From an uncultured Eubacteriales bacterium (GTDB lineage Bacteria > Bacillota > Clostridia > Peptostreptococcales > Anaerovoracaceae), in the NCBI GenBank assembly GCA_902763505.1, contig CACWSO010000004.1:102501-166500 (forward strand): 64,000 bases of DNA, in the 5' to 3' direction. The notes beneath the pieces are model-generated. The model had not been told where the DNA came from and did no database searches. It saw only the letters and a program-made list of their open reading frames with translations. Position numbers and translations under genes: made by a program. This document shows positions 18,705 through 25,193 of this stretch, in pieces (the stretch's first letter is position 1; the number at the start of each line of letters is the position of its first letter).

Positions 18705-18716
18705 TTATTCCCACTC
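18705..18716. repeat. attL core of the integrative conjugative element
   Basis: Second copy of TTATTCCCACTC (minus strand Glu-Trp-Glu-stop). It lies 130 bp from the first excisionase-like gene and 1.1 kb from the integrase gene, the usual place for an ICE end. The other end is outside the window. Confidence 0.7.
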
Positions 18717-18769
18717 CTCGGTGACTGCCGTTATGGCCGGTTCGACAGCTCCTTTTTACAGGGGAATCT

Positions 18770-18838
18770 ATCCGTTTCACCCGGAAAATCCGTTTCATCA
18801 GTAGGGTTCTTAGACTTTTTAGAACCATTTTAGAACCA
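18770..18838. repeat. Two sets of direct repeats inside the ICE end (arm-type sites)
   Basis: ATCCGTTTCA occurs at 18770-18779 and 18788-18797. TTTTAGAACCA occurs as a perfect tandem pair at 18817-18827 and 18828-18838, with an inverted GGTTCT at 18805-18810. Short direct repeats beside a core site are typical binding sites for the integrase arm domain or for excisionase. The three small HTH proteins encoded next to them are candidate ligands. Confidence 0.6.
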
Positions 18839-18846
18839 CGGGGTTA

Positions 18847-19041
18847 TCAGCTGTCTTCTGGATCATCGCCTCCGTAGGTCCGTTCAAGATAATACTTTCT
18901 GCTGACACGACCAGGTACAATCATGTATCCTGCCTGTTCCAGTTCCTCATTCAATTGCCTGATCATATTATATGCCTTGGCTCTTGAAACGCCGAAATCT
19001 TCCTGAACCTCTTCAGATGTAACAAATCGCTTATTAATCAT
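18847..19041 (-). CDS. Excisionase-like small HTH protein A
   Basis: A 64-residue basic protein with a winged or simple helix-turn-helix (FVTSEEVQEDFGVSRAKAYNMIRQLNEEL) and a conserved tail PGRVSRKYYLERTYG. It is one of three paralogues of identical length (see 19071 and 20899). Such proteins next to an integrase usually act as excisionase or as repressors of the int region. It is the gene closest to the att core, with the arm-type repeats just beyond its stop. Confidence 0.8.
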   Translation of the reverse strand: MINKRFVTSEEVQEDFGVSRAKAYNMIRQLNEELEQAGYMIVPGRVSRKYYLERTYGGDDPEDS

Positions 19042-19070
19042 AATAACACCACCTTTTTCTAAAACAACAC

Positions 19071-19265
19071 TTATACGTTCCTGCTTTCTTTACTTCCGTA
19101 GATTCGTTCCAGATAGTATTTCCTGCTGACACGCCCCGCTACGGTCAGATAGCCCTGTGCTTTTAGCTCTGCATTCATTTCTCGAATCATTCGGTACGCA
19201 AATCCCTTGGAAACCTTGAAGTCCTTCGCAACAGTATCTGCTGTAACAAACAGTTCATCTTCCAT
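19071..19265 (-). CDS. Excisionase-like small HTH protein B
   Basis: Second 64-residue paralogue (FVTADTVAKDFKVSKGFAYRMIREMNAEL ... AGRVSRKYYLERIYG). A longer frame starts at 19313, but the ATG at 19265 has AGAGGTG at good spacing and gives the same length as its paralogues. It has its own promoter just upstream (19312-19340) and is followed by paralogue A after 29 bp, so the two are expressed together and apart from the integrase. Confidence 0.8.
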   Translation of the reverse strand: MEDELFVTADTVAKDFKVSKGFAYRMIREMNAELKAQGYLTVAGRVSRKYYLERIYGSKESRNV

Positions 19266-19311
19266 AATGACACCTCTTTTCTTCATCTTCTTGTTATTAA
19301 CAACTGGTGTC

Positions 19312-19340
19312 ATTATATGTACTTGGATGATCTATGTTAA
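19312..19340 (-). promoter_or_regulatory. Promoter of the excisionase-like genes B and A
   Basis: On the minus strand TTAACA, 17-bp spacer, TATAAT, ending about 47 bp before the start of gene B. The sequence just upstream (19352-19376) holds paired words CCTATG/CATAGG and TTTCCT/AGGAAA, which may be regulator sites. Confidence 0.7.
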
Positions 19341-19402
19341 ATGTACGATTTCCTATGTCACACAGGAAACATAGGTCTGCCTTCTCTGCACAATGTATGC
19401 GA

Positions 19403-19436
19403 AAAAGCAGCTGCAACTGTTGTTACAACTGCTTTT
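19403..19436 (-). terminator. Terminator after the integrase operon
   Basis: AAAAGCAG pairs with CTGCTTTT around a 18-nt loop; on the minus strand it is followed by TTCGCAT after the T-rich arm. It lies 29 bp after the stop at 19465. Confidence 0.6.
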
Positions 19437-19464
19437 CCGCAAGGGGTAGCTATGAACGAAACAA

Positions 19465-19800
19465 TCATTCCCATGTTTCTGTGATTTCAAATATCGTCCT
19501 GAGTTCTGCCATTACCACCGGATCCAGATTCTCGTACTTCTCAATCTCATGAAGGTATGGCACGATTTCCTCCAGGCTTTCTATAATCCGCCTTCGCAAG
19601 GCTTCATTTCCCACTACAATGATTTTCTGATGCAGACCGCTCTGGGTCATATAGTCCTGCACCCTGCGCCCGCTGAGGCGGATCCTGTTATACAGTTCCT
19701 CATGCTGCTTCGGAGCTATGTGAAATGCTACTGTTATGTACTTGCCGCGCTTCTGGGGATTATTCCTGGGTTTCCGTCCGAATGTGTTTTCATATCCCAT
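19465..19800 (-). CDS. Small DNA-binding-like protein, MobC/ribbon-helix-helix type
   Basis: A 111-residue basic-then-acidic protein. Residues 1-25 are basic (GRKPRNNPQKRGKYITVAFHIAPKQHEEL), and ITVAFHIAPKQHEELYNRIRLSGRRVQDYM resembles the ribbon-helix-helix of plasmid MobC and related accessory proteins. The C-terminal half is acidic and helical. It starts 2 bp after the integrase stop, so it is in the integrase transcription unit; a role in excision or as a second relaxosome accessory factor is possible, but not shown. Confidence 0.65.
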   Translation of the reverse strand: MGYENTFGRKPRNNPQKRGKYITVAFHIAPKQHEELYNRIRLSGRRVQDYMTQSGLHQKIIVVGNEALRRRIIESLEEIVPYLHEIEKYENLDPVVMAELRTIFEITETWE

Positions 19801-19802
19801 AC

Positions 19803-20894
19803 CTATACCGCCTCCTGCCAGTCATTCGCCGCGGAAAGTTTCCCAGCGATCTCATTCTGTTTATGCGGGAACATATGTGCATAGTGCATGGTGATATCGA
19901 TATTCTCATGCCCTACCCTGTTGGCGATATCGACTGCCGAGAATCCCATATCTATCAGCATCGATACATGGGAATGCCTAAGGTCATGGACACGGATTCG
20001 TTTTACTCCTGCAGCGTCCGCCCCTCTGGTCATCTCTTTGTGCATCGTTGATTTTGACAGCATGAATATCCTATTATCCGGATTCAGACCATACTGCATT
20101 TTCACAAATGCCTCAATCTCTCTTGTCAGGAAATGCGGTATTTTCACTACACGAATTCCTTTCTTTGTCTTCGGTGGTGTGATCACCACTTCCTTGTTCA
20201 AATGCTGCAGGGATTTCGTTACGTGGATTTCATCATTTTCAAAATCGATGTCCGTCGGCGTCAGTGCCAGCATCTCGCCGAGTCTGAGACCGCCCCAGTA
20301 GAGGATCTCGAATGCCGTAAAGGCTTCGATGTTATCGCTGATCGCTTGTGAGAAAGCCTTGTATTCTTCTCTGGTCCAAACGAGCATCTCTACCTGCCTT
20401 TCCGCACCGCCGATCGGGCCGGCAGCATGGACTGGATTCTTTTTCAGTTCATACAATCTGACTGCATGATTCATGATACAGCTAAGCTGAGTCTGGATCG
20501 TTTTCAGATACTTCTTCGCATAAAGAGGATTGCCATTCTCATCCTGCCTGCCGATCAGAGTGTTCTGCCATTTGATCACATCGCTTGGCTTGATCTCGTT
20601 CATTTTCTTCTGACCAAAGAACGGAATCAGTTTTTCCTTGATGATGTACTCTTTTGTTTCCCATGTGTTCTTCCTGAGTTTTGGTTTGACATCCTCTTTA
20701 TAGATCTCAACGAACTCCGCAAAAGTCATGTCCAGTGACTCTGCTTTTTTGTTCAGAAATGATTTTTCCCATTCCAGTGCTTCCTTCTTGGTCTTGAAGC
20801 CCCGTTTATGTTTCTTTTTCCTTGTCCCTGTCCAGTCCTCATAGTAGAACTGGCATTCCCATGTATTTTTCCCTTTTTCTTTGTTTGCTGCCAT
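19803..20894 (-). CDS. int: Tyrosine recombinase (ICE integrase)
   Basis: A 363-residue Tn916/phage-type integrase. An N-terminal arm-binding domain (TWECQFYYEDWTGTRKKKHKRGFKTKKEALEWE) is followed by a SAM-like core-binding domain and the catalytic domain, with Arg in GGLRLGEMLAL near 210, HDLRHSHVSML (HxxR) near 305, and the nucleophile Tyr in GHENIDITMHYAHM near 340. The ATG at 20894 with AAGGAT is chosen over an upstream in-frame ATG at 20927, which lies inside paralogue C. It should catalyse integration and excision at the 18705 core. Confidence 0.95.
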   Translation of the reverse strand: MAANKEKGKNTWECQFYYEDWTGTRKKKHKRGFKTKKEALEWEKSFLNKKAESLDMTFAEFVEIYKEDVKPKLRKNTWETKEYIIKEKLIPFFGQKKMNEIKPSDVIKWQNTLIGRQDENGNPLYAKKYLKTIQTQLSCIMNHAVRLYELKKNPVHAAGPIGGAERQVEMLVWTREEYKAFSQAISDNIEAFTAFEILYWGGLRLGEMLALTPTDIDFENDEIHVTKSLQHLNKEVVITPPKTKKGIRVVKIPHFLTREIEAFVKMQYGLNPDNRIFMLSKSTMHKEMTRGADAAGVKRIRVHDLRHSHVSMLIDMGFSAVDIANRVGHENIDITMHYAHMFPHKQNEIAGKLSAANDWQEAV

Positions 20895-20898
20895 ATCT

Positions 20899-21093
20899 TT
20901 ATCCTTCCATCTGTGGAGCAAGGCCATAGGTGCGTTCCAGATAGTACTGTTTGCTGACTCTTCCCGGAACTATCAGATAACCCTGTTCCTTCAGTTCCTC
21001 ATTCAACTGTTTGACCATTTCGTATGCCTTTGTTCTTGATACTCCAAAATCCTTTGCTACTCTATCAGCAGTAATAAACATTTCATGTTCCAT
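20899..21093 (-). CDS. Excisionase-like small HTH protein C
   Basis: Third 64-residue paralogue (FITADRVAKDFGVSRTKAYEMVKQLNEEL ... PGRVSKQYYLERTYG), encoded immediately before the integrase (stop 5 bp from the int start), so it is cotranscribed with int. It is closer to A in its first half and shares the YYLERTYG tail with it. Position makes it the best candidate for the true excisionase or an int autoregulator. Confidence 0.8.
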   Translation of the reverse strand: MEHEMFITADRVAKDFGVSRTKAYEMVKQLNEELKEQGYLIVPGRVSKQYYLERTYGLAPQMEG

Positions 21094-21189
21094 AATTTCC
21101 TCCTAATGTATTTCCCGGGATGATCGCATCATATCCCGTTTCTTTAATTCTGTTGACTGTGTGAATTCCTTGATTCGCACAATTGACTT

Positions 21190-21621
21190 CTATCGCTTTC
21201 TCTTCTTTCTCTTACTACTTTTGTGCGACCTGTGGCCACAACCCTTCCGACGGTTTCTGTGTCTTCGTCTTTTCATCCGGATAGAGTGCCGTACTGCCCG
21301 ATCGACGTCCTTATACAGTTCTTCACTTAAGGTGCATCTATAACTCAGAAAATCCTCCCGCACCAGTTCCGCGGTCTGCTCTGCCAGTACCATAGACTGT
21401 TTCGGCAGTCCTTTCAGCATTGGGAGCACAACATGCGTCGGCATTCCTGCGGCTTTCAGCTGACTTGTCAGCAGAGCAACACGAAAAACTGGCGAAGCTC
21501 TGTTCAGCCAGTTTGCCGAAATGACGACCACCGGCCTGTCCCCAGCCTGGATCGAGCCGCGCTGCTGTGGGATCCTGGCGAAATAGATGTCCCCTTGTTG
21601 GACCTGTCTATTCTCATCCAT
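21190..21621 (-). CDS. MazF/PemK-family mRNA interferase toxin
   Basis: A 143-residue toxin-like protein: QQGDIYFARIPQQRGSIQAGDRPVVVISANWLNRASPVFRVALLTSQLKA is the conserved SH3-like MazF fold with the GDRPVVVIS motif. The C-terminus ends in a very basic tail (RMKRRRHRNRRKG...KRKKRKR) not found in the core fold. No typical MazE antitoxin gene adjoins it; the upstream neighbour at 21634 is a sigma-region-4-like protein, which might take that role. It could stabilise the ICE or be a solitary regulator of transfer. Confidence 0.85.
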   Translation of the reverse strand: MDENRQVQQGDIYFARIPQQRGSIQAGDRPVVVISANWLNRASPVFRVALLTSQLKAAGMPTHVVLPMLKGLPKQSMVLAEQTAELVREDFLSYRCTLSEELYKDVDRAVRHSIRMKRRRHRNRRKGCGHRSHKSSKRKKRKR

Positions 21622-21633
21622 GTCCTGTCACTC

Positions 21634-21945
21634 CTACATTACTTTGCTGAGCGTCTTACGAATGCTTCTGACTTCGATGCGGATCTCTTTCAGTGACATC
21701 TCCATGATTCTTCTCACATCAGCAGGGCACATTCCCTCGAAGAATACCAGTTCAATGATTCTAATCTGTGCTTCGGTAAGATCCTTCAGGCCCTCTGTCA
21801 GACCATCATCTTCTGTTTCACCGATCCATGCGTGATTCTTTTTCCTGTGATAGGTTTCTCTCAGACCCTCTGCTCTGAGGATGCCCTCAGCCATTTCCAT
21901 CAGCTGATCATCATAGATCAGCATTCCATCTGCTCTTGTTTCCAT
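21634..21945 (-). CDS. Small sigma-region-4-like HTH protein
   Basis: A 103-residue protein starting at ATG 21945 after AAGGAGGACG. The C-terminal half (DLTEAQIRIIELVFFEGMCPADVRRIMEMSLKEIRIEVRSIRKTLSKVM) resembles the sigma-70 region 4 helix-turn-helix. It lacks region 2, so it is unlikely to be a complete sigma factor; ICE and phage late regulators often have this form. It lies 12 bp before the mazF-like gene and is probably cotranscribed. Confidence 0.7.
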   Translation of the reverse strand: METRADGMLIYDDQLMEMAEGILRAEGLRETYHRKKNHAWIGETEDDGLTEGLKDLTEAQIRIIELVFFEGMCPADVRRIMEMSLKEIRIEVRSIRKTLSKVM

Positions 21946-22444
21946 AATCTCGTCCTCCTTGTAATCTGCATCTGAATACACAGATTCCTGTCACCAGGTG
22001 TCATTTAATATGGTGAAACGAATGTATCACCGACGCCGTGCAGACAATCTCTCCGACGCCGGATTAAAAACTTTCATTACGATCCATATTTGTCCACGAC
22101 ACCCCGGATCACGGGAATCGATCAGGAGAAGGCTGGCCACCTTCCATGGGACTCGAACCCCTGCAGGGATCTCCTGCAGCCGCCCCTGTCATAAGCAGCC
22201 GGACGGAAGTATCATTGTCCGCTCCGGGTGTCATCGCACATTGCAGCTGCCATACTGCCTTTTCAGAATGGATACTGATCGCTCTTCCTTGCGGAGTCGC
22301 CGCGGATCCTCTGGTCATGCTCACGGGGGTCAGCCGATCCCGGAACGAAAGTTCCTGATGAATGTGTATTCCGTTGTCAATATTCGCCAGGAGAAAAAAC
22401 CTCTCCCATATAACGGACATTTTTTTGCCCAAATGCAAGGTCAA
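21946..22444. other. Structured intergenic region, no convincing gene
   Basis: 499 bp between two regulators. It holds a perfect 7-bp hairpin (CTGCAGG-GATCT-CCTGCAG at about 22162-22180) beside GGGACTCGAACCC, which mimics a tRNA T-arm on the minus strand, but no cloverleaf can be drawn. A minus-strand frame at 22109-22444 starts with TTG right after the previous stop, has no ribosome binding site and no recognisable domain, and is not called. A structured RNA is possible. Confidence 0.35.
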
Positions 22445-22873
22445 TCAGAAAATTTCCTGCAATTTTTTTATTATTCTTTCCAGACGCTGCTCTACTGCCT
22501 GTCGGGACACCCCTTCCATCTCAGCAATTCGCTTATGTGAGTACCCTTTGAAGTATTCATAATCGATCATTCTCTGCTCTGCTTCCGTCAGCTGACTGAT
22601 CGCATGATAGAGACGATTGCGTTCCTCTTCCGGTGTTTCCCTGCAAAGGTTGTAGAAGGGATCATTCTCGTGTGATGCCACCCATTCGTCTTTGTCGTTT
22701 GCGATGTCCAGACGATAACAGTAACGGCGATCTTTTCTCGCCCTGCTGGAATCCTTCCTCAGGGAATCATTCACCTTTTCGATCCACGTCACGTCCACGT
22801 CCTTATCAGTGACTATGAGTGTTTCCTCAACTGTTTTGTACACTATTTGTTTCTTGTTTTCTTTCTTTCCCAT
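22445..22873 (-). CDS. Sigma-70-like regulator (region 4)
   Basis: A 142-residue protein. The C-terminal part ISQLTEAEQRMIDYEYFKGYSHKRIAEMEGVSRQAVEQRLERIIKKLQEIF is a clear sigma region 4 HTH. The N-terminal half (residues 1-85) is charged and contains KDRRYCYRLDIANDKDEW, seen in sigma-like regulators of Clostridial ICEs and prophages. AGGAGG precedes the ATG. Such proteins turn on int/xis or transfer genes. An 19-codon leader frame and a terminator lie upstream. Confidence 0.8.
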   Translation of the reverse strand: MGKKENKKQIVYKTVEETLIVTDKDVDVTWIEKVNDSLRKDSSRARKDRRYCYRLDIANDKDEWVASHENDPFYNLCRETPEEERNRLYHAISQLTEAEQRMIDYEYFKGYSHKRIAEMEGVSRQAVEQRLERIIKKLQEIF

Positions 22874-22915
22874 TTGTAAACCTCCTGTTTTCCGAATTGA
22901 TGTAGCTTCCGAAAA

Positions 22916-22975
22916 TCAGGGGTTTACGGAGATCGTGCTGTCGGCACGATAGTCTTCTGTATATGCATCTGCCAT
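22916..22975 (-). CDS. Possible 19-residue leader peptide
   Basis: ATG at 22975 follows AAAGGAG at good spacing and reads MADAYTEDYRADSTISVNP before a stop, 43 bp ahead of the sigma-like gene. The strong ribosome binding site is the only support; it may be a leader peptide or a short unannotated protein. Confidence 0.35.
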   Translation of the reverse strand: MADAYTEDYRADSTISVNP

Positions 22976-23025
22976 GCTCCTTTCGGTGGTGTCTGGCAGA
23001 CGCACATAAAAATGGGTATAAGAAA

Positions 23026-23053
23026 AGCCCCGTACCCATTTGGATACGAGGCT
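23026..23053 (-). terminator. Terminator between the two regulators
   Basis: AGCC-CGTA pairs with TACG-GGCT (9 bp, one G-U on the RNA) and is followed on the minus strand by TTTTCTTAT. It lies about 180 bp after the stop at 23236, so the sigma-like gene downstream depends on read-through or its own promoter. Confidence 0.7.
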
Positions 23054-23191
23054 CAAAACCCTTTATTATTTACTTGTTATGTTGCTGCACATCTCCCAGC
23101 ATATACAGTGTACATGGCCGTTTCTCCCATGTCACTTCCAGCTTTCTATCTGTTTTCCTGTCATCCTTTTCTCTGTTGTACTGTCACTATT

Positions 23192-23232
23192 CTCTCACAG
23201 AACCTCTCATAAAACTCTCAAAAAGTCTCTCA
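23192..23232. repeat. Four CTCTCA hexamers at helical spacing
   Basis: CTCTCA occurs at 23192, 23204, 23215 and 23227, at 11 to 12 bp intervals, one turn of the helix. They lie just after the stop of the gene at 23236 and before a terminator. This is the pattern of an iteron or multi-dimer operator. Confidence 0.5.
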
Positions 23233-23235
23233 CTT

Positions 23236-23835
23236 TTAAATGACCATCTGCATCTGCATGCCGTCCGGATCAAAACTTCCTGTGTCACCGCTGATATAGT
23301 TCGCCTTATACTCCAGGAATGCCAGGCCAAACAGGATCACTGCAGCCTTCTTCTTCCGGTAGTACGTGCTCTCTCCCATCCGCAGTATTTCACTGGCTTC
23401 TGCATTGGTATAGTCAAAGTGGTTCATATATCGTGTGTTCAGGATATCCACGTAATCAGGGCCGTACTTCCCAAAGCTGTAGACCCGATATTTCAATGCG
23501 TCCATGATCCGAATCATTCCTCCGATCTGCTGGATGCTCTCGATCTCACGCTCGTACTCATCCTTTCTGGCATCCGACATGAACACTTCCAGTCTGGCTA
23601 CGGCGTAACCCATCTCTGCGACTTCATCCTGTTTTTCAAAGCACAGGTCCGGTCGATAACAGAGATCTGCTACCATATCATTTGCCGCTTCTGTATTATA
23701 TCTGCACACATCGTGAAAAACCTCCAGCAGCGTGCTCCCAAGCTCCTCCATATCTTCTTCATTAGTCCCTGCCATCATGCACATTCTATGGATCCTTGTA
23801 TCGATATCTTTCTTTGCTTTGTGATTCTTTTTCAT
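23236..23835 (-). CDS. ArpU/sigma-like regulatory protein
   Basis: A 199-residue helical protein. Its C-terminal region (NTRYMNHFDYTNAEASEILRMGESTYYRKKKAAVILFGLAFLEYK) is an HTH of the type found in phage ArpU and DUF1492-like late regulators. It is the third gene after the promoter at 24399 and is probably under the LexA box there. It may activate excision or transfer genes. Not recognised beyond the HTH. Confidence 0.7.
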   Translation of the reverse strand: MKKNHKAKKDIDTRIHRMCMMAGTNEEDMEELGSTLLEVFHDVCRYNTEAANDMVADLCYRPDLCFEKQDEVAEMGYAVARLEVFMSDARKDEYEREIESIQQIGGMIRIMDALKYRVYSFGKYGPDYVDILNTRYMNHFDYTNAEASEILRMGESTYYRKKKAAVILFGLAFLEYKANYISGDTGSFDPDGMQMQMVI

Positions 23836-23895
23836 TGTCGATAATCATCCCGCCCATACGATCCCATAAAACAAATCTGTTAATATAACTACCTT

Positions 23896-24102
23896 CTATG
23901 CACTTGCTTTTCTCAGCTTGCCCGCACACTCCTTGACTGCGTTTGTGTAGACTTCATCTTCTGCCGGGTCCATCATTCCATTGGACCAGTTGTGGAATCT
24001 TTCCAATGCCTGTCTGTCCCTTTCTTCCGCTTCCTGAAGGATCCTCCTGAAACTGACGATATACCCTTCTCCTGTTTCATTTCCTTTTCTGATATTCTCC
24101 AT
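23896..24102 (-). CDS. Small hypothetical ICE protein, 68 residues
   Basis: Start taken at ATG 24102, which has AAAGGA and GGGAGG upstream; the frame stays open for 24 more codons without a better start. The product (MENIRKGNETGEGYIVSF ... AGKLRKASA) is helical and charged and not recognised. It sits in a tight run of regulatory genes 20 bp after the 74-residue gene and is probably cotranscribed with it. Confidence 0.6.
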   Translation of the reverse strand: MENIRKGNETGEGYIVSFRRILQEAEERDRQALERFHNWSNGMMDPAEDEVYTNAVKECAGKLRKASA

Positions 24103-24121
24103 TGTCCTTTCCTCCCTTACG

Positions 24122-24346
24122 TTAGCACGGCTCCTCGCCGTCATATATATAGTCTGTGTTTTCACCCATTTCATCTTGTTCCAATCCAGATATCTCCATG
24201 CACTCCGAAACTACTTCTTTCAGCTCATACAGATTAAGGAATCTGGTAGGACTGAGATGCATGACCATCCTTCCACCTCTGTATACGGATATGTCAGGAG
24301 TATCCTCTGACTGTTTGATTTGATACTCTCCATGCTCAATCACCAT
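24122..24346 (-). CDS. Small acidic hypothetical protein, first gene of the LexA-box operon
   Basis: A 74-residue protein (MVIEHGEYQIKQSEDTPDISVYRGGRMVMHLS ... ENTDYIYDGEEPC), strongly acidic at its C-terminus. GGGGG lies 9 bases before the ATG. It is the first gene after the promoter at 24399-24427 and its LexA-like operator, so it should be among the first ICE genes expressed on DNA damage. The family is not recognised; a small antirepressor-like role is possible from position only. Confidence 0.65.
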   Translation of the reverse strand: MVIEHGEYQIKQSEDTPDISVYRGGRMVMHLSPTRFLNLYELKEVVSECMEISGLEQDEMGENTDYIYDGEEPC

Positions 24347-24372
24347 GTTTACATGCCCCCTTTTTTAGCGGT

Positions 24373-24386
24373 AGAACATTTGTTCT
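24373..24386. promoter_or_regulatory. LexA (SOS) box, Gram-positive type
   Basis: AGAACATTTGTTCT is a perfect palindrome and contains GAACN4GTTC, the core of the Firmicutes LexA/DinR box. It lies between 13 and 31 bp downstream of the -10 hexamer, overlapping the expected start of transcription, where LexA would block the promoter. Confidence 0.7.
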
Positions 24387-24398
24387 TTTTTCATCCTG

Positions 24399-24427
24399 AT
24401 TCTACTCCTGCCAGTATCCGGTGTCAA
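24399..24427 (-). promoter_or_regulatory. Promoter of the ICE regulatory operon
   Basis: TTGACA, 17-bp spacer and TAGAAT on the minus strand, followed by the LexA-like box and then the 74-residue gene 53 bp downstream of the -10. Confidence 0.8.
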
Positions 24428-24448
24428 TAAGAACTTGATATAGAAAAA

Positions 24449-24476
24449 GACAGTTGGACTATAGTTACCAACTGCC
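24449..24476 (-). terminator. Terminator of the defence operon
   Basis: GGCAGTTGG and CCAACTGTC form a 9-bp stem (one G-U) followed on the minus strand by TTTTTCT. It ends the long run of genes that starts at the WYL regulator and insulates the LexA-controlled promoter. Confidence 0.8.
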
Positions 24477-24513
24477 TTCCAGTTACTTGTAATTCGATTT
24501 ACATAAAGTCAAG

Positions 24514-24678
24514 CTATATCTCATATTTCCGAAGATCGATTCCTTGTTTCTGTGCCATTTCAATCAGTTCCTCATCAGAAGCCCGTTCTATGTCAGGTGT
24601 TTCAGCTAACGCAGAAAAGAACAGCGCATAGCAATTGTCCAGCATATCTTTTCTTAATTTGTCTATATCGATAATCAT
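24514..24678 (-). CDS. Small hypothetical protein, 54 residues
   Basis: ATG at 24678 overlaps the stop of the HD-domain gene (ATGA), which argues for translational coupling. The product (MIIDIDKLRKDMLDNCYALFF ... QGIDLRKYEI) is acidic and helical; the end EELIEMAQKQGIDLRKYEI is well formed. Not recognised. It lies between the HD gene and the operon's terminator. Confidence 0.7.
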   Translation of the reverse strand: MIIDIDKLRKDMLDNCYALFFSALAETPDIERASDEELIEMAQKQGIDLRKYEI

Positions 24679-25139
24679 TTTCTATTCATCCCTATGCACT
24701 TAACGTTACATTTTTCGATTCCGATAACGACCCTTTCAACAAATTCCGGTTTATTATCTTCTTTATCCTCCATGAAATGAGTTGCTATCATATCAGCATT
24801 ATGTGTGACCCAGACGATTGGAAACAAATCAACAGCATTTGAGAATGCATTCTTGTCCATTCCTTCTGGAAAGCCCATATGCCATCTGATTGCGTAAAGC
24901 TCCGGCTGCTGAAGTTGCAGCCCAAACTGCTGTATCATCATCACTGATTTCTCACCATGTCCGAAAGGAATCTGATCATCTACGAAATATGCATCATATT
25001 CCTCCCATATGCCATTGACCTTCCTGTTCCTTTTTTCCACAGAATAGAAACGGGTTTTGCATATATCATGCAGCAGCGCGATCACTACGATATTGCGTTC
25101 CGTATACTCAGTCAATGGACTGCCATGTTCTTCTTCCAA
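24675..25139 (-). CDS. HD-domain phosphohydrolase-like protein, N-terminally truncated
   Basis: A 154-residue protein with the HD pair (VVIALLHDICKTRFYSVEKRNRK, residues 17-39) and downstream conserved GHGEKSVMMIQQF and IRWHMGFPEG motifs of the HD proteins common in Clostridial phages and ICEs. Family members normally carry about 60-80 more N-terminal residues, including the first metal-binding His (HEGGLLEHS-like); these are absent here. The start is TTG at 25139 with AAAGGAG upstream. The truncation point is 55 bp after the gajB stop, which marks the likely edge of the inserted defence island. It may be inactive. Confidence 0.75.
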   Translation of the reverse strand: MEEEHGSPLTEYTERNIVVIALLHDICKTRFYSVEKRNRKVNGIWEEYDAYFVDDQIPFGHGEKSVMMIQQFGLQLQQPELYAIRWHMGFPEGMDKNAFSNAVDLFPIVWVTHNADMIATHFMEDKEDNKPEFVERVVIGIEKCNVKCIGMNRK

Positions 25140-25193
25140 TAATGGTTAATACTCCTTTTGTTATTATACTCTATTGTGATTACCGCATCTATG

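Noticed and set aside
22140-22200. tRNA-like T-arm (minus strand GGGTTCGAGTCCC)
   Set aside because: No acceptor, D or anticodon arm could be paired around it, so it is not called as a tRNA.
22109-22444. 111-codon minus-strand open frame after the sigma-like gene
   Set aside because: Starts with TTG immediately after a stop, has no ribosome binding site, and the translation shows no recognisable or protein-like domain.
23050-23190. Very short frames (7-17 codons) between the CTCTCA array and the terminator
   Set aside because: No ribosome binding site that stands out and no family; too short to support.
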